From Streptomyces sp. Tue6028 (GTDB lineage Bacteria; Actinomycetota; Actinomycetes; Streptomycetales; Streptomycetaceae), in assembly GCF_002300165.1 (NCBI RefSeq), contig NZ_MLCE01000014.1, positions 1 to 64,000 of the forward strand: a DNA stretch of 64,000 nt, written 5' to 3'. The translations under genes were made by a program, and so were the position numbers. Below the pieces are notes generated by a model. It ran no database searches. It had not been told where the DNA came from and was given only the letters and a program-made list of their open reading frames with translations. Of the stretch, positions 20,152 through 27,714 are shown in pieces (position 1 is the first letter of the stretch; each line of letters begins with the position of its first letter).

Positions 20152-20225
20152 GCGGGCGTAGCTCAATGGTAGAGCCCTAGTCTTCCAAACTAGCTACGCG
20201 GGTTCGATTCCCGTCGCCCGCTCCA
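20152..20225 (+). tRNA. tRNA-Gly (anticodon TCC), integration target
   Basis: Acceptor GCGGGCG pairs with CGCCCGC; anticodon loop TCTTCCA holds TCC; T-arm CGGGTTCGATTCCCG. The mature body is 20152-20222 with discriminator T, and CCA is encoded at 20223-20225. Its 3' half (20181-20225) is duplicated exactly at 23407-23451, marking it as the attachment site of an integrative element. Confidence 0.95.
20181..20225. repeat. attL, 3' end of tRNA-Gly
   Basis: 45-bp sequence from the anticodon loop through CCA, identical to 23407-23451. Flanking bases differ on both sides. This is the normal structure of a tyrosine-recombinase attachment site in a tRNA gene. Confidence 0.9.
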
Positions 20226-20233
20226 AAAGACGT

Positions 20234-20270
20234 AAGGCCAGGCCAGAGGACGAATCCTCCGCCTGGCCTT
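20234..20270 (+). terminator. Terminator after tRNA-Gly, inside element 1
   Basis: Stem AAGGCCAGGC (20234-20243) with GCCTGGCCTT (20261-20270) plus an inner GAGGA/TCCTC pair. It can end both the tRNA transcript and the convergent integrase transcript. A homologous hairpin follows the second att copy. Confidence 0.7.
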
Positions 20271-20291
20271 TGTCGTGTCCGGGGGCTCCGA

Positions 20292-20771
20292 TCAGCCCTC
20301 CGTGCCCGCTGCGTGCCCGTTGGGCTTCTGGTCTTTCTTCTTGCTTCGGCGCGCCCCCCGTTTACGCCCCTTTTTCACCAGACCGCTGACCGCGTCGGCG
20401 ATCAGCCGATCACGGTCCGCACTGGCGTGCTGGTAGATCAGCGCGGCGCGGGCGGTGCTGTGGCCCATGCGAGCCATCAGCTCCCGCGTGCTCGCGCCCG
20501 TGGACGCGGCGAGGGTGTTGCCCGTGTGCCGAAGATCATGGAAGTGCATGCCCTTGATCCCGGCATCCGCGCAGGCCCGGCGCCACAGAAGGTTGAAATG
20601 GTTGCGGCGCGGGGTAGCCCCCTTGGCTCCGATGAAGACGCGCCCGTCGGCCCCCGGCTCCGCGTAGCGCTCCAAGTGATCAAGTGCCCGCGCGAGCGCG
20701 GGCTGGCCCCTGGGGCCCGACCCCTCTGTGCCTTCGGCGCCGGGGCCGACCCCTGGGGCCGCAGCAAGCAA
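20292..20771 (-). pseudogene. Tyrosine integrase, 5'-truncated
   Basis: 159-residue C-terminal part of a phage-type tyrosine recombinase. The HxxR motif is present in HDLRHTGNT, followed by MGHST and the catalytic Tyr in ALIYQHAS, then a basic tail with KKGRKRGARRSKKK. The core-binding domain and the first catalytic Arg are missing: homology seems to begin near LDHLERYAEPG, and upstream sequence is unrelated. A full enzyme would be about 380-420 aa. It lies 66 bp from attL and reads toward it. The same gene end occurs again at 23518-23670. It is very unlikely to be active. Confidence 0.85.
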
Positions 20772-21120
20772 CGGCCCATGAGTAGAGCCTGGACACGGAG
20801 TGCCCCGGTCAGAACATGCCTCCGGCGGGGGCGCTCAGGCTCCGGGATGGCGGGGGCGCCGTTCGCGAGTGCCGGCCGAGTGTGGCGTGCGCGGGGAGCT
20901 CCCATCCCGTCCACCGCCGACCCAGGCAGAGCCGAGCAGTCGCGGCCCAGGGCGTCAAGGTCGTTCGTACAGTGGCGCGCTCCACCTTGACGCCCTGAAC
21001 CACGCCCGCTCCACGGTGTGTGGGTCGACGGCAGACGGGATGGGAGCCAGGGTGAGTGGTGGGTGATGTCAGGTCCCCCTACCCCTTGGCGACAAGTTGG
21101 CCGGCTGTTTTACTTCGCGC
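20772..21120. other. Gene-free stretch with a large inverted repeat
   Basis: About 350 bp with no convincing gene. It holds a perfect 14-bp inverted repeat, CAGGGCGTCAAGGT at 20948-20961 and its complement at 20984-20997, with a 22-base spacer. The preceding GC-rich sequence may be decayed element DNA. Confidence 0.55.
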
Positions 21121-21558
21121 ATGGTCACGGGGCTCTGCACGTTGGTCGGCTTGTTTATCGGCTCGCTGTTCTTGAGACGGCAAGCACGGCGGACAGCTGC
21201 TCGGGCCGAGGCAGGGGAAGCAGTCTTCTTCCAGGTCGGGGCCAACCTGCCGGACAAGGGGCGCCGATACAGCCTTGGCCTGGTACAGGCCGGAGGTGAG
21301 TTCCGATGGAAGCCCCGCTGGTCGTGGACGCGGCTGCGTGAACTCCCGACAGATCTGCGCTATGTCCGCGCACGCAAATCGACCTCCCGCGAACGGTTGT
21401 GGCTCTCGCCCAGTCTGCTGGTGATCGAGTGTGAATCGTCTGCCGGGCCCGTACGGCTATGGGCCCGCGTGGAGCACGTGGAGCACGTTGTGGAGATGAT
21501 TCGGCGTACAAGTACCCCGAACTTGTCGAGCGCGCGGGATCCTGACATCAGCAGTTGA
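21121..21558 (+). CDS. Small membrane-anchored hypothetical protein
   Basis: 145 aa if started at the ATG at 21121, or up to 153 aa from a TTG at 21097. The first ~20 residues (MVTGLCTLVGLFIGSLF) are a membrane helix followed by RRQARR, so the protein should be anchored with its soluble part inside the cell. The soluble part has several Trp and Arg residues (EFRWKPRWSWTRLRELP). It shows a loose likeness to single-pass DUF2550-type actinobacterial proteins, but I cannot assign a family. No strong ribosome-binding site precedes either start. It is cargo of the decayed element. Confidence 0.5.
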   Translation: MVTGLCTLVGLFIGSLFLRRQARRTAARAEAGEAVFFQVGANLPDKGRRYSLGLVQAGGEFRWKPRWSWTRLRELPTDLRYVRARKSTSRERLWLSPSLLVIECESSAGPVRLWARVEHVEHVVEMIRRTSTPNLSSARDPDISS

Positions 21559-21637
21559 CACCAACAGGCGTGAACAGCGGCGGTCGACGCTAGACCTCAG
21601 CGGACAGACAGCCGAGGCATGAGCCGGGTTGGGCAAG

Positions 21638-21703
21638 GTCGGAGTCTCTCCGTGATCGACCTGATAAGGATGAGGCCACAGGTTCAAATCCTGCCGTCGA
21701 CCA
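21638..21703 (+). other. tRNA-like fragment
   Basis: The 3' half looks like a tRNA: loop CTGATAA resembling a tRNA-Ile (GAT) anticodon loop, T-arm CAGG TTCAAAT CCTG, then an acceptor end and CCA at 21701-21703. The 5' half does not fold into a full D-arm. It may be an att-site relic from another tRNA gene or a tRNA pseudogene. Confidence 0.35.
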
Positions 21704-21814
21704 TGGGCTCACCTTGACGGAAGAGGGCCTCTGGATTGCCACTGACTCCACCGGCCTTCGCATCAGCACGGCCGCGTGTCAGACTGCCATTCATGATTCA
21801 CATCCGAAAGGTCC

Positions 21815-22231
21815 ATGCCGCGTAGGCGCCCCTCACGCTTGCGGGCGGACAGCAGGCGCTTTGCTGCGCATCGCCGCTACTCGAAGCTCGGTCGGCTCTC
21901 TGGCCCAGCTCAGGCACAGATCATTCAGTTGGAGCGGACGCGTCTCCAACCCGGCCTGGTTGAGCAGGCTCTCACTCGGTGGGCTGCCATGGCACGTGCA
22001 CCGTGGGATCAGCTCGGTTCACCGTACAGCGACTGGTGTGGAGTTCCGGACTGTTGCCCAGGACCGGCGCAGGAGCGAGATCTGCTGGAACTAGCGATCT
22101 GCGCTCTCCCCAAGAAGACCGCTCGGGAGCTCCGCAACAGCGTGGAGCCTCTCGATCTAAAGATCCTCAAACGTCCCGACGCGGTGCCGTATGGCAACCC
22201 ACCTCATTGTTGGTGGCGAGACGCCTTCTGA
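21815..22231 (+). CDS. Hypothetical actinobacterial protein
   Basis: 138 aa, soluble, with no signal peptide. The first 40 residues are very Arg-rich. The second half looks like a real conserved protein: CCPGPAQERDLLELAIC, a KKTARELRNSVEPLDLKIL helix, and an end in HCWWRDAF. I recall streptomycete hypothetical proteins with a similar 'ARELR..V.PLD' segment and a Trp-Trp end, but no function is known. The start is uncertain; an ATG at 21989 would keep only the conserved part. It belongs to the cargo of element 1. Confidence 0.5.
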   Translation: MPRRRPSRLRADSRRFAAHRRYSKLGRLSGPAQAQIIQLERTRLQPGLVEQALTRWAAMARAPWDQLGSPYSDWCGVPDCCPGPAQERDLLELAICALPKKTARELRNSVEPLDLKILKRPDAVPYGNPPHCWWRDAF

Positions 22232-22322
22232 CGACCGTGCCCCATCGCCGAACCGGTGCTGTACCGCAGCGAAGTACAGCAACCATCGCGACCGTAACCG
22301 ACCACCACCAGCTCCAGACGAC

Positions 22323-22381
22323 CAACTGACGTGCTCGGCAGACCTCAGCGCCCCTCACGCCCATAGTTCGCATCGAGGGGC
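22323..22381. repeat. 59-bp direct repeat, copy A
   Basis: Matches 24308-24366 at 57 of 59 positions. Both copies carry a stem with arms GCCCCTC and GAGGGGC around an 18-base loop. Sequence on either side is not similar, so this is a defined unit, one copy in each element remnant. Confidence 0.85.
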
Positions 22382-22569
22382 CACGCTGTCGGACTCCCGG
22401 GCTATCCCTGGGGACGTCTTTGAGTCGCCCGATGACGGCCGGCGACGGCAGATGACGACAGGCGGCAAAAGCGCTGCCCCAGCCCAGAGAGACGGCACGT
22501 AGGGCACTTGCGCAAGTGCCCATCAACGAAGGTGGGTTGAGGTGGAACCGCACCCGGGAAAGCAAAAGG

Positions 22570-22654
22570 TGGCCACGGCCCGGATTCGAACCGGGGTTTC
22601 TGCGTCGGGCGAACCCGCGCGCAGGGTCTTAGGCCGCTAGAGGACTCATGGCCA
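22570..22654 (-). tRNA. Unusual tRNA-like gene, identity undetermined
   Basis: On minus, a 5' TGGCCAT can pair with a 3' GTGGCCA. A D-arm-like CTCTAGCGGCCTAAGA resembles tRNA-Glu, and the T-arm is CCCGG TTCGAAT CCGGG. The middle is odd: stem CTGCG/CGCAG encloses a tight GGG-TTCG-CCC hairpin, leaving no normal 7-base anticodon loop. Two extra bases separate T-stem and acceptor. It is either a pseudogene or a non-canonical tRNA carried by the element. Confidence 0.4.
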
Positions 22655-22792
22655 GGCGGACCATACCAACTCGAAGACTGGCGAGCCCAGTTTTCCCGAG
22701 TGCCACCTCAGGCCACCTGGCACAGGGCGGCTGAGCACGAGGCCGAATCGCGACCTACTCAAATCGATTCAGAATGAACCACACTTGACCAC

Positions 22793-23248
22793 ATGGGGGG
22801 TTTATCCGATCAATCCCAGTTCGCATGTGATCGCTGTGCTGTCGCCGACCCCACCGTGCGCGAGCGAGGGCGCATCGACCTCATGGCCAAGCTGTGCGAT
22901 GCCTGCTGGAACACCATCGCCAACGAGATGGCCGAAGTCGACGGGGCCACGGCTGCCCCTAGACCCGATCCCGACCCGGACGACGTGTCATGGATCGAGC
23001 CACCCACTTGCCCCATATGCGGAGCCTTAGTTCAGGTATGTCCCACGAACTACGACCGATGGGTCAGCCTCGCTACGGTGGAACTGCCCGCCAAAGACGT
23101 CCCAGAGCCCTTCCGGTGGCGTTTGACGAAGCTCCCGGCCCGATCCCCCATCGTCACCGACATCGTGGCTGTACGGGTCCGTGGAGTCGATCCACTCCCG
23201 GGCGAGCCCGTCGTCCCGGCCCACCGCATGATGTGCGTCCTCGAGTAG
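22793..23248 (+). CDS. DUF6083-like Cys-rich protein
   Basis: 151 aa soluble protein. It has two Cys pairs that look like zinc knuckles: FACDRC with LCDACW near residues 10-40, and PTCPICG near 72-78. The central segment NYDRWVSLATVELPA followed by VPEPFRWRL resembles what I recall of the streptomycete DUF6083 family (Y-D-R-W-V motif). No enzyme motif is visible and the function is unknown. ATG at 22793 follows an AT-rich stretch but has no clear ribosome-binding site. It ends about 160 bp before the second att copy and is the last cargo gene of element 1. Confidence 0.65.
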   Translation: MGGLSDQSQFACDRCAVADPTVRERGRIDLMAKLCDACWNTIANEMAEVDGATAAPRPDPDPDDVSWIEPPTCPICGALVQVCPTNYDRWVSLATVELPAKDVPEPFRWRLTKLPARSPIVTDIVAVRVRGVDPLPGEPVVPAHRMMCVLE

Positions 23249-23406
23249 CGTGAGACGTCGATCACAGCGCGAGGGCCGCGGACCGCCGTGCCCGCAGCGT
23301 GCCCGATCGAGCGGCGACCGGCGGGGAGCTACGGGGAACGTCGGCGAACGGCGCGAGAACCCGCACGTCAGCGTCTCGCCAGCTCAGCCCGGATCCACGT
23401 ACGCGA

Positions 23407-23451
23407 TCTTCCAAACTAGCTACGCGGGTTCGATTCCCGTCGCCCGCTCCA
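23407..23451. repeat. Second att copy (attR of element 1, attL of element 2)
   Basis: Exact 45-bp copy of the tRNA-Gly 3' end at 20181-20225, including the T-arm and CCA but not the 5' half of the tRNA. Confidence 0.9.
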
Positions 23452-23517
23452 CATGGCTCAGGGCCAGGTCAGAGATTCGATCCTCTGCCTGGCCCTTGTC
23501 TTTTCCGGAGGCGCCGT

Positions 23518-23670
23518 TCAGTCCGCCGTGTCCCCCGCGTGCCCCTTGGGCTTTCGATCTTTCTTCTTCGGCTTCCCCGTGCTCTTCCGGCCCTTCTTCA
23601 CCAGACCGCTCACCGCGTCAGCGATCAGAAGGTCACGCTCGGCACTGGCGTGCTGGTAGATCAGCGCGGC
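23518..23670 (-). pseudogene. Second tyrosine integrase fragment
   Basis: Only the last ~50 codons remain. They read AALIYQHASAERDLLIADAV, which includes the catalytic Tyr, then VSGLVKKGRK and a Lys-rich tail, ending at the TGA at 23518. It is clearly homologous to the fragment at 20292-20771 (same Tyr segment, different tail), so the two came from related but distinct elements. Similarity stops sharply at about 23670. Confidence 0.8.
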
Positions 23671-24105
23671 CCCTTTGTCATCCCGTAAGAGGCCGGATCA
23701 TGGTGGCGATGGCATGCGGACCAACGCTGCCGGATGCGCGGACGCTCATACGGCCCGCTGAGCCCGCACCAGGCCGCCGGCCGGACGACGGGCACGACCA
23801 TGAGCGGAGCGAGAACCCCTCTATGGCTGGGGCGGCCGGCTCCGCGACTTCAGCCAGCCACTTTGGCGCGGGCCTCGCAGATCATGGCCCCAACGTCGTG
23901 CTTTACCGGGCAGGTCCACAGAGTGCCCGACGCGCCGGAAGCTTACGGGGCCATGATCACTCGCGCCGAAGCAGCTCCCGGCCGAAGTCGCTACACCGAC
24001 CTTCGCGCGAAAGCTGCATCCGACTTACCCAAAATCGGCGTAAACCTATGTAAATCACGTAGGGGGCGCGTTGTCGCCCTATGGATCACTGAGAAGAGAT
24101 CGATC
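23671..24105. other. Gene-free stretch, decayed element DNA
   Basis: About 435 bp with no supported gene. On minus, around 23870-23960, a short frame contains TLWTCPVKHDVGAMICEARAK, which may be the remnant of a small Cys protein, but it has stops on both sides. Confidence 0.4.
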
Positions 24106-24351
24106 ATGGCCCGTAGAGCCGACAGTGCTTACCAACCTGCGCCCCGTGCCAACCTAATGGTCGCCCGGGACTGTGAGGCGTGCCGTGGCTGGGGAACGGT
24201 GGTCACCATCGAAGGCCGACACAAACTGTGCGTCGCGTGCCAGACCAGCGTGCCGCAAGCTGAGCCGGCCGCAGGTACGCAGTCCGAGCTCGCCGGCCTC
24301 AAACGATCAACTGACGTGCTCGGCAGACCTCAGTGCCCCTCACGCCCATAG
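24106..24351 (+). CDS. Small zinc-ribbon-like protein
   Basis: 81 aa. It has a four-cysteine metal-binding pattern: CEACRGWG, then about 14 residues later LCVACQ, like a half of a DnaJ-type zinc finger. The N-terminus is basic and no membrane segment is present. ATG at 24106 is preceded by GAGAAGAG at a usable distance. The last 14 codons lie within the 59-bp repeat copy B, so the repeat contributes the C-terminus here; copy A sits in a different context. Function unknown. Confidence 0.5.
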   Translation: MARRADSAYQPAPRANLMVARDCEACRGWGTVVTIEGRHKLCVACQTSVPQAEPAAGTQSELAGLKRSTDVLGRPQCPSRP

Positions 24352-24366
24352 TGCGCATCGAGGGGC
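24308..24366. repeat. 59-bp direct repeat, copy B
   Basis: 57 of 59 positions identical to 22323-22381. The GCCCCTC...GAGGGGC stem is conserved, and one of the two differences lies in its loop. It overlaps the 3' end of the small zinc-ribbon gene. Confidence 0.85.
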
Positions 24367-24670
24367 ATGCCGCAGCACCGCGCTCGGGCCGCCTCCGGGC
24401 CGTCCGGGGGTGCTCAACGACAACCAAGGCCGACAAATGTCGGCACGCTCCGCCGCTGGTCAGGGAGTTGACCGATGGCGGAGCCGCAGATCACGAACGT
24501 GCGATGTTGGAACTTCGACTACCGCACTCGACGTTGCTCGATGCGCCCAGCCACCGGCCCCGATCAGGCGCGATCACTGACTAAGCCCGGCGCGGCCGCC
24601 GGCCGCGGCGTCCGGGGACGGCGTTCGGCCACGGCGTCCGGGGTTCGGCTCGGGCGTTCGGGGCCGGTGT
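24367..24670. other. Gene-free stretch downstream of the kinase gene
   Basis: About 300 bp. The part next to the kinase gene (24580-24670) is low-complexity, with repeated GCGTCCGGGG and GTTCGG words. No gene, tRNA or third att copy is seen. Confidence 0.45.
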
Positions 24671-26818
24671 TCATAAGCGGCGTACGTCGACGGAGTACAC
24701 GCAGCGCGTTCCGTACGGGACGTACAGGGCGTCGCCGACCAGGAGGAGCGGGGCGCCGGAGTCGGCCATGCCGGTGGGGCCGGCGTCGTTGCGGCCGGGG
24801 CGGGTGGCGTCGACGCGGCCGGTGCGGCGGTCCAGGGCGGCGAGGCGGCCGTTCGGCGAGGCGACGTAGACATGGGTGGCGGAGGCGAGCGGCGGGCCCG
24901 GGAACTCCACCGACGAGTTGCTCTCCCAGGCCTGGCGGCCGGTGCGCGGGGAGACGGCGCGGACGCTGCCGTTGCCGAGGGTGAAGTAGAGGGTGCCGCG
25001 TGCCAGGTGGACGGCCGCTCCGGCGGGCTGCGGGCGCGCGAGCGGGACCCTGAGCAGCCGGTGGGTGGTGGCGTCCACGGTGGTGAGCGCGCGGTGGGCG
25101 GTCTCCGGAGCCGTCTCGGCGAGGATCAAGCGGCCGTGGTCCTGGCCGAGGAGATCGAGGGAGCCTTTGGCGACGGCCGTCCAGCGGGGCTTTCCGGTGG
25201 CGGTGTCGAGGGCGGACACGCTGGTGGTCCCGGCGTCGTCGGGCCGGCACACCAGGTAGGGGCGGTGCGCGGCGGCCACGACGACGCAGGCCGTGTCCGC
25301 GGGCATGGACCGCGTCCAGCGGATCCGGCCGTCGTCCGCGTCGAGGAGGGCGTACGCGCGGGCGTCGTCGCCGAAGACGGTGACGACGCCCTCGGGGACC
25401 GCCGTGGCGCCACCGTCCTGGAGGTCGGGGGCCAGGGCGCTGTCGCCGTCGGCGGTGCGCGTCCGCCAGATCACCCGCCCGGTGGCGGCGTCCACCGACT
25501 GGACCGAGGAGTGGGCGTGGCTCGTGCCGGTCTCCCGGCCCCTGGGGGACTCCGTCTCGTCGTTGGCGTAGACGTAGACGCGGCCGGCGCGGGTGCCCAG
25601 GACGGAGCCCTCGTCGCTGCCGAAGTCGTCGGGAGTGGAGTCGACGGGCCGGGTCCACGCGTGCCGGCCCGTGGCGAGGGAGAAGCGGGCCGCCTTGACG
25701 TCGTCCCCCGCGCAGACCAGGGACCTGCCGGCGGCACCGCAGCTGCTGAACGGCCCGCCGGCCCGGTCGGCGGGGTAGGCAGGCTCCGCGGCGGCGTGCC
25801 ACGGGCGCCAGCCGGGCGGCAGGTCGCTGCGGACGGGGTCGGCGCCGGTGTACCGCACCACCGCGGCCGAGGCGGCGACGGCGAGCAGCAGGGCGCCCGC
25901 GCAGGCGGCGACGAGGAGGCGACGGCGGCGCCGGGGGCGGCCGGGTCCGGTGGGCGGGCCCGGGGCCTGGTCCGGGAGCCGGTCCGGGCCGGGGCGCGGG
26001 TGCGGGCGGGTGCCGTCGCGCAGGAGCGTGAGGAGTTCGTCGGGGTTCGGCCGAGACTTGGGGTGCTTCTGCAGGCACAGCTCGACGAAGGGGCGCAGCC
26101 CGGCGGACAGTCCGTCGAGTTCGGGGGTGCCCTCGACGACACGGGTGGCCGTCTCGTAGGGGCTGGGGCTGTCGAAGGGGCCGCGCCCGGTGGCGGCGTA
26201 GGCGACGACGGCGCCGAGGGAGAAGATGTCGGCGGCCGGGCCGACGTCGTGCGGGGTCGAGAACTGCTCCGGGGACATGAAGGGCGGGGTGCCCATCACG
26301 CGCCCGGTCTGGGTGAGCGCGTCGGCGCCGCCGAACTCGGCCGCGCGCGAGATCCCGAAGTCGATGACGCGGGGCCCGTCGTCGGCGAGCATCACGTTGG
26401 CCGGCTTCAGGTCGCGGTGGACGACCCCGGCGCGGTGGATGTCGCGCAGCGCCTCGGCGAGGCCGGCGGCGAGCTCGCGCAGCCGGTCCGGCGGCAGCGG
26501 GCCGTGGTCGCGCACGCGGGTTCCGAGGTTCTCGCCCGGTATGTAGAGCGTGGCCATCCAGGGGCGCGGCGCGTCGGCGTCCGCGTCCACGACGGGGGCC
26601 GTGAAGGCTCCGCTCACCTGACGGGCCGCGGCCACCTCGCGGCTGAAGCGGATGCGGAACTCGTCGTCGTCGGCGTACTGGCCGTGCACGACCTTGATCG
26701 CGAGGCGGCGGCCGGAGGCGGAGCGGGCGAGGTAGACGACGCCCATGCCGCCCGATCCGAGGCGGTCCTCGATGCGGTACCCGCCCACCTCCGGTGGGTC
26801 CGATGCACGCAGCGCCAT
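24671..26818 (-). CDS. Ser/Thr protein kinase with extracytoplasmic PQQ-type beta-propeller
   Basis: 715 aa membrane receptor kinase. The kinase domain is at about residues 14-270: glycine loop GSGGMGVV, Lys42 in LAIKVV, catalytic VVHRDLKPANV, and the metal-binding DFG in VIDFGIS. A Pro/Arg-rich linker and one membrane helix (about 304-325) follow. The outer part (about 340-715) contains repeated blades of the type 'D..TG...W...', characteristic of PQQ-like beta-propellers. It should therefore sense something outside the cell and phosphorylate targets inside. The family is common in Streptomyces; the ligand is unknown. Confidence 0.92.
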   Translation of the reverse strand: MALRASDPPEVGGYRIEDRLGSGGMGVVYLARSASGRRLAIKVVHGQYADDDEFRIRFSREVAAARQVSGAFTAPVVDADADAPRPWMATLYIPGENLGTRVRDHGPLPPDRLRELAAGLAEALRDIHRAGVVHRDLKPANVMLADDGPRVIDFGISRAAEFGGADALTQTGRVMGTPPFMSPEQFSTPHDVGPAADIFSLGAVVAYAATGRGPFDSPSPYETATRVVEGTPELDGLSAGLRPFVELCLQKHPKSRPNPDELLTLLRDGTRPHPRPGPDRLPDQAPGPPTGPGRPRRRRRLLVAACAGALLLAVAASAAVVRYTGADPVRSDLPPGWRPWHAAAEPAYPADRAGGPFSSCGAAGRSLVCAGDDVKAARFSLATGRHAWTRPVDSTPDDFGSDEGSVLGTRAGRVYVYANDETESPRGRETGTSHAHSSVQSVDAATGRVIWRTRTADGDSALAPDLQDGGATAVPEGVVTVFGDDARAYALLDADDGRIRWTRSMPADTACVVVAAAHRPYLVCRPDDAGTTSVSALDTATGKPRWTAVAKGSLDLLGQDHGRLILAETAPETAHRALTTVDATTHRLLRVPLARPQPAGAAVHLARGTLYFTLGNGSVRAVSPRTGRQAWESNSSVEFPGPPLASATHVYVASPNGRLAALDRRTGRVDATRPGRNDAGPTGMADSGAPLLLVGDALYVPYGTRCVYSVDVRRL

Positions 26819-26894
26819 CCTCGTACGCCCCCCGCTTCCGCGTCACCCGGCTTCCGCCGGTGTTCCGAGGGCGAGCGTATCCGTCCGGTTCCGC

Positions 26895-27089
26895 TCAGAA
26901 GCTGATCGAGTTGATGGTCTCCGCCAATGAGTTGAGGAAGCGGTTGATGGACGGAGCCATGCCGGTGGACGCGAGGAAGAAGCCGAAGAGCACCGCGACT
27001 ATGGCAGGTCCCGCCTTGATCGATCCCCCTCGGATCAGCACCACGAGGATGATCGCCAACAGCAGCACCACTGACAGCGAAATGGCCAC
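26895..27089 (-). CDS. Small conserved membrane protein
   Basis: 64 aa with two membrane helices (about residues 3-20 and 27-46) joined by RGGSIKAG. The C-terminus INRFLNSLAETINSISF looks amphipathic. It lies 76 bp upstream of the kinase gene on the same strand. Coding character is supported by the clean hydropathy and by near-exclusive GC third positions. I recall similar short proteins in many Streptomyces genomes, but no function is known. Confidence 0.65.
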   Translation of the reverse strand: MAISLSVVLLLAIILVVLIRGGSIKAGPAIVAVLFGFFLASTGMAPSINRFLNSLAETINSISF

Positions 27090-27714
27090 AACTGATCACA
27101 CCCTACGGTCGGTCCGCTCTCCCGGCCCGGAGGTGCAAGCCCCGCACACCCCCGCCAGAAACCATCGTGCCACCAACCCGGCCTGCGTATGCGGCCGGTG
27201 ACGCATCGTCGGCCACGGACGCGCCCGACCCGCACAGGCGCAACGCCTCGGGGTGCGTGAACGGAGTGGTCCCGTACGGCAATTCGAGACTCCCCTCGCA
27301 CGAGTACGGCGGATGTAATTCAGAGGAACCGTTGCCGTGTCCACACATCCTGTTCGCAGGTAATTCGAATTGTTGCCACGGGCACACCGGGGCCCGCCCA
27401 AGCCGACCCGAAAGACCAATCAATCGGACATATCACCAGAGTCGCCCGCGAACGTTATGCACCATTTAGTCAGGATGAAATAGGACAGAACACGCCCATA
27501 CGGTAAGCGAATCGGTATGTGGAACCACTTGCGAAGAGGCAGGCACACATCTTCAAATACGGGGTACTCGCAGGCGATAAGCAGGAATGACGTCGAGAGT
27601 TTTACTAACTCGCACAGACAACGCTAGGGTGCCTCAGATGTTCCACGCCGCCACGTCCCCCGCATGCGCAGCGAGGTCCAGGATCTTCTCCACGAGTGCT
27701 TGGTGGGAGGGCCT
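27090..27714. promoter_or_regulatory. 625-bp divergent intergenic region
   Basis: Between the small membrane protein (minus) and the acyltransferase (plus). It is unusually AT-rich from about 27360 to 27620. A possible -10 element TAGGGT (27625-27630) precedes the acyltransferase gene, and GAGTT/AACTC arms flank TTACT at about 27596-27610. No gene is supported. Confidence 0.45.

Larger units (their letters stand above)
22232..22792. other. Gene-free stretch within element 1
   Basis: About 560 bp with no supported protein gene. It contains the 59-bp repeat copy A and the minus-strand tRNA-like sequence. An AT-richer patch (about 22735-22790) precedes the DUF6083-like gene and may hold its promoter. 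Confidence 0.5.
20181..23451. mobile_element. Degenerate integrative element 1 at tRNA-Gly
   Basis: About 3.2 kb bounded by 45-bp att copies. Next to attL is the 3' end of a tyrosine integrase gene reading toward the tRNA, the usual layout of actinomycete integrative elements. Inside are a membrane protein gene, a 138-aa hypothetical gene, a tRNA-like sequence and a DUF6083-like gene. No replication, transfer or excisionase gene remains, so it looks like a decayed remnant that can no longer move by itself. Confidence 0.8.
23407..24366. mobile_element. Degenerate integrative element 2, right end undefined
   Basis: After the second att copy the sequence again has a GGCCAGG/CCTGGCC terminator (23460-23496) and an integrase 3' end in the same orientation as in element 1. 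This is the layout of a second, older insertion at the same tRNA. No third att copy is seen up to about 24.6 kb, so the right end has been lost or has diverged. Confidence 0.6.

Noticed and set aside
22167..22565. 132-codon minus-strand frame inside element 1
   Set aside because: Overlaps the end of the better-supported 138-aa gene and the 59-bp repeat; no ribosome-binding site or motif.
24500..24670. Search for a third tRNA-Gly 3'-end copy marking the right end of element 2
   Set aside because: No sequence resembling the 45-bp att core is seen here, so the end is left undefined.
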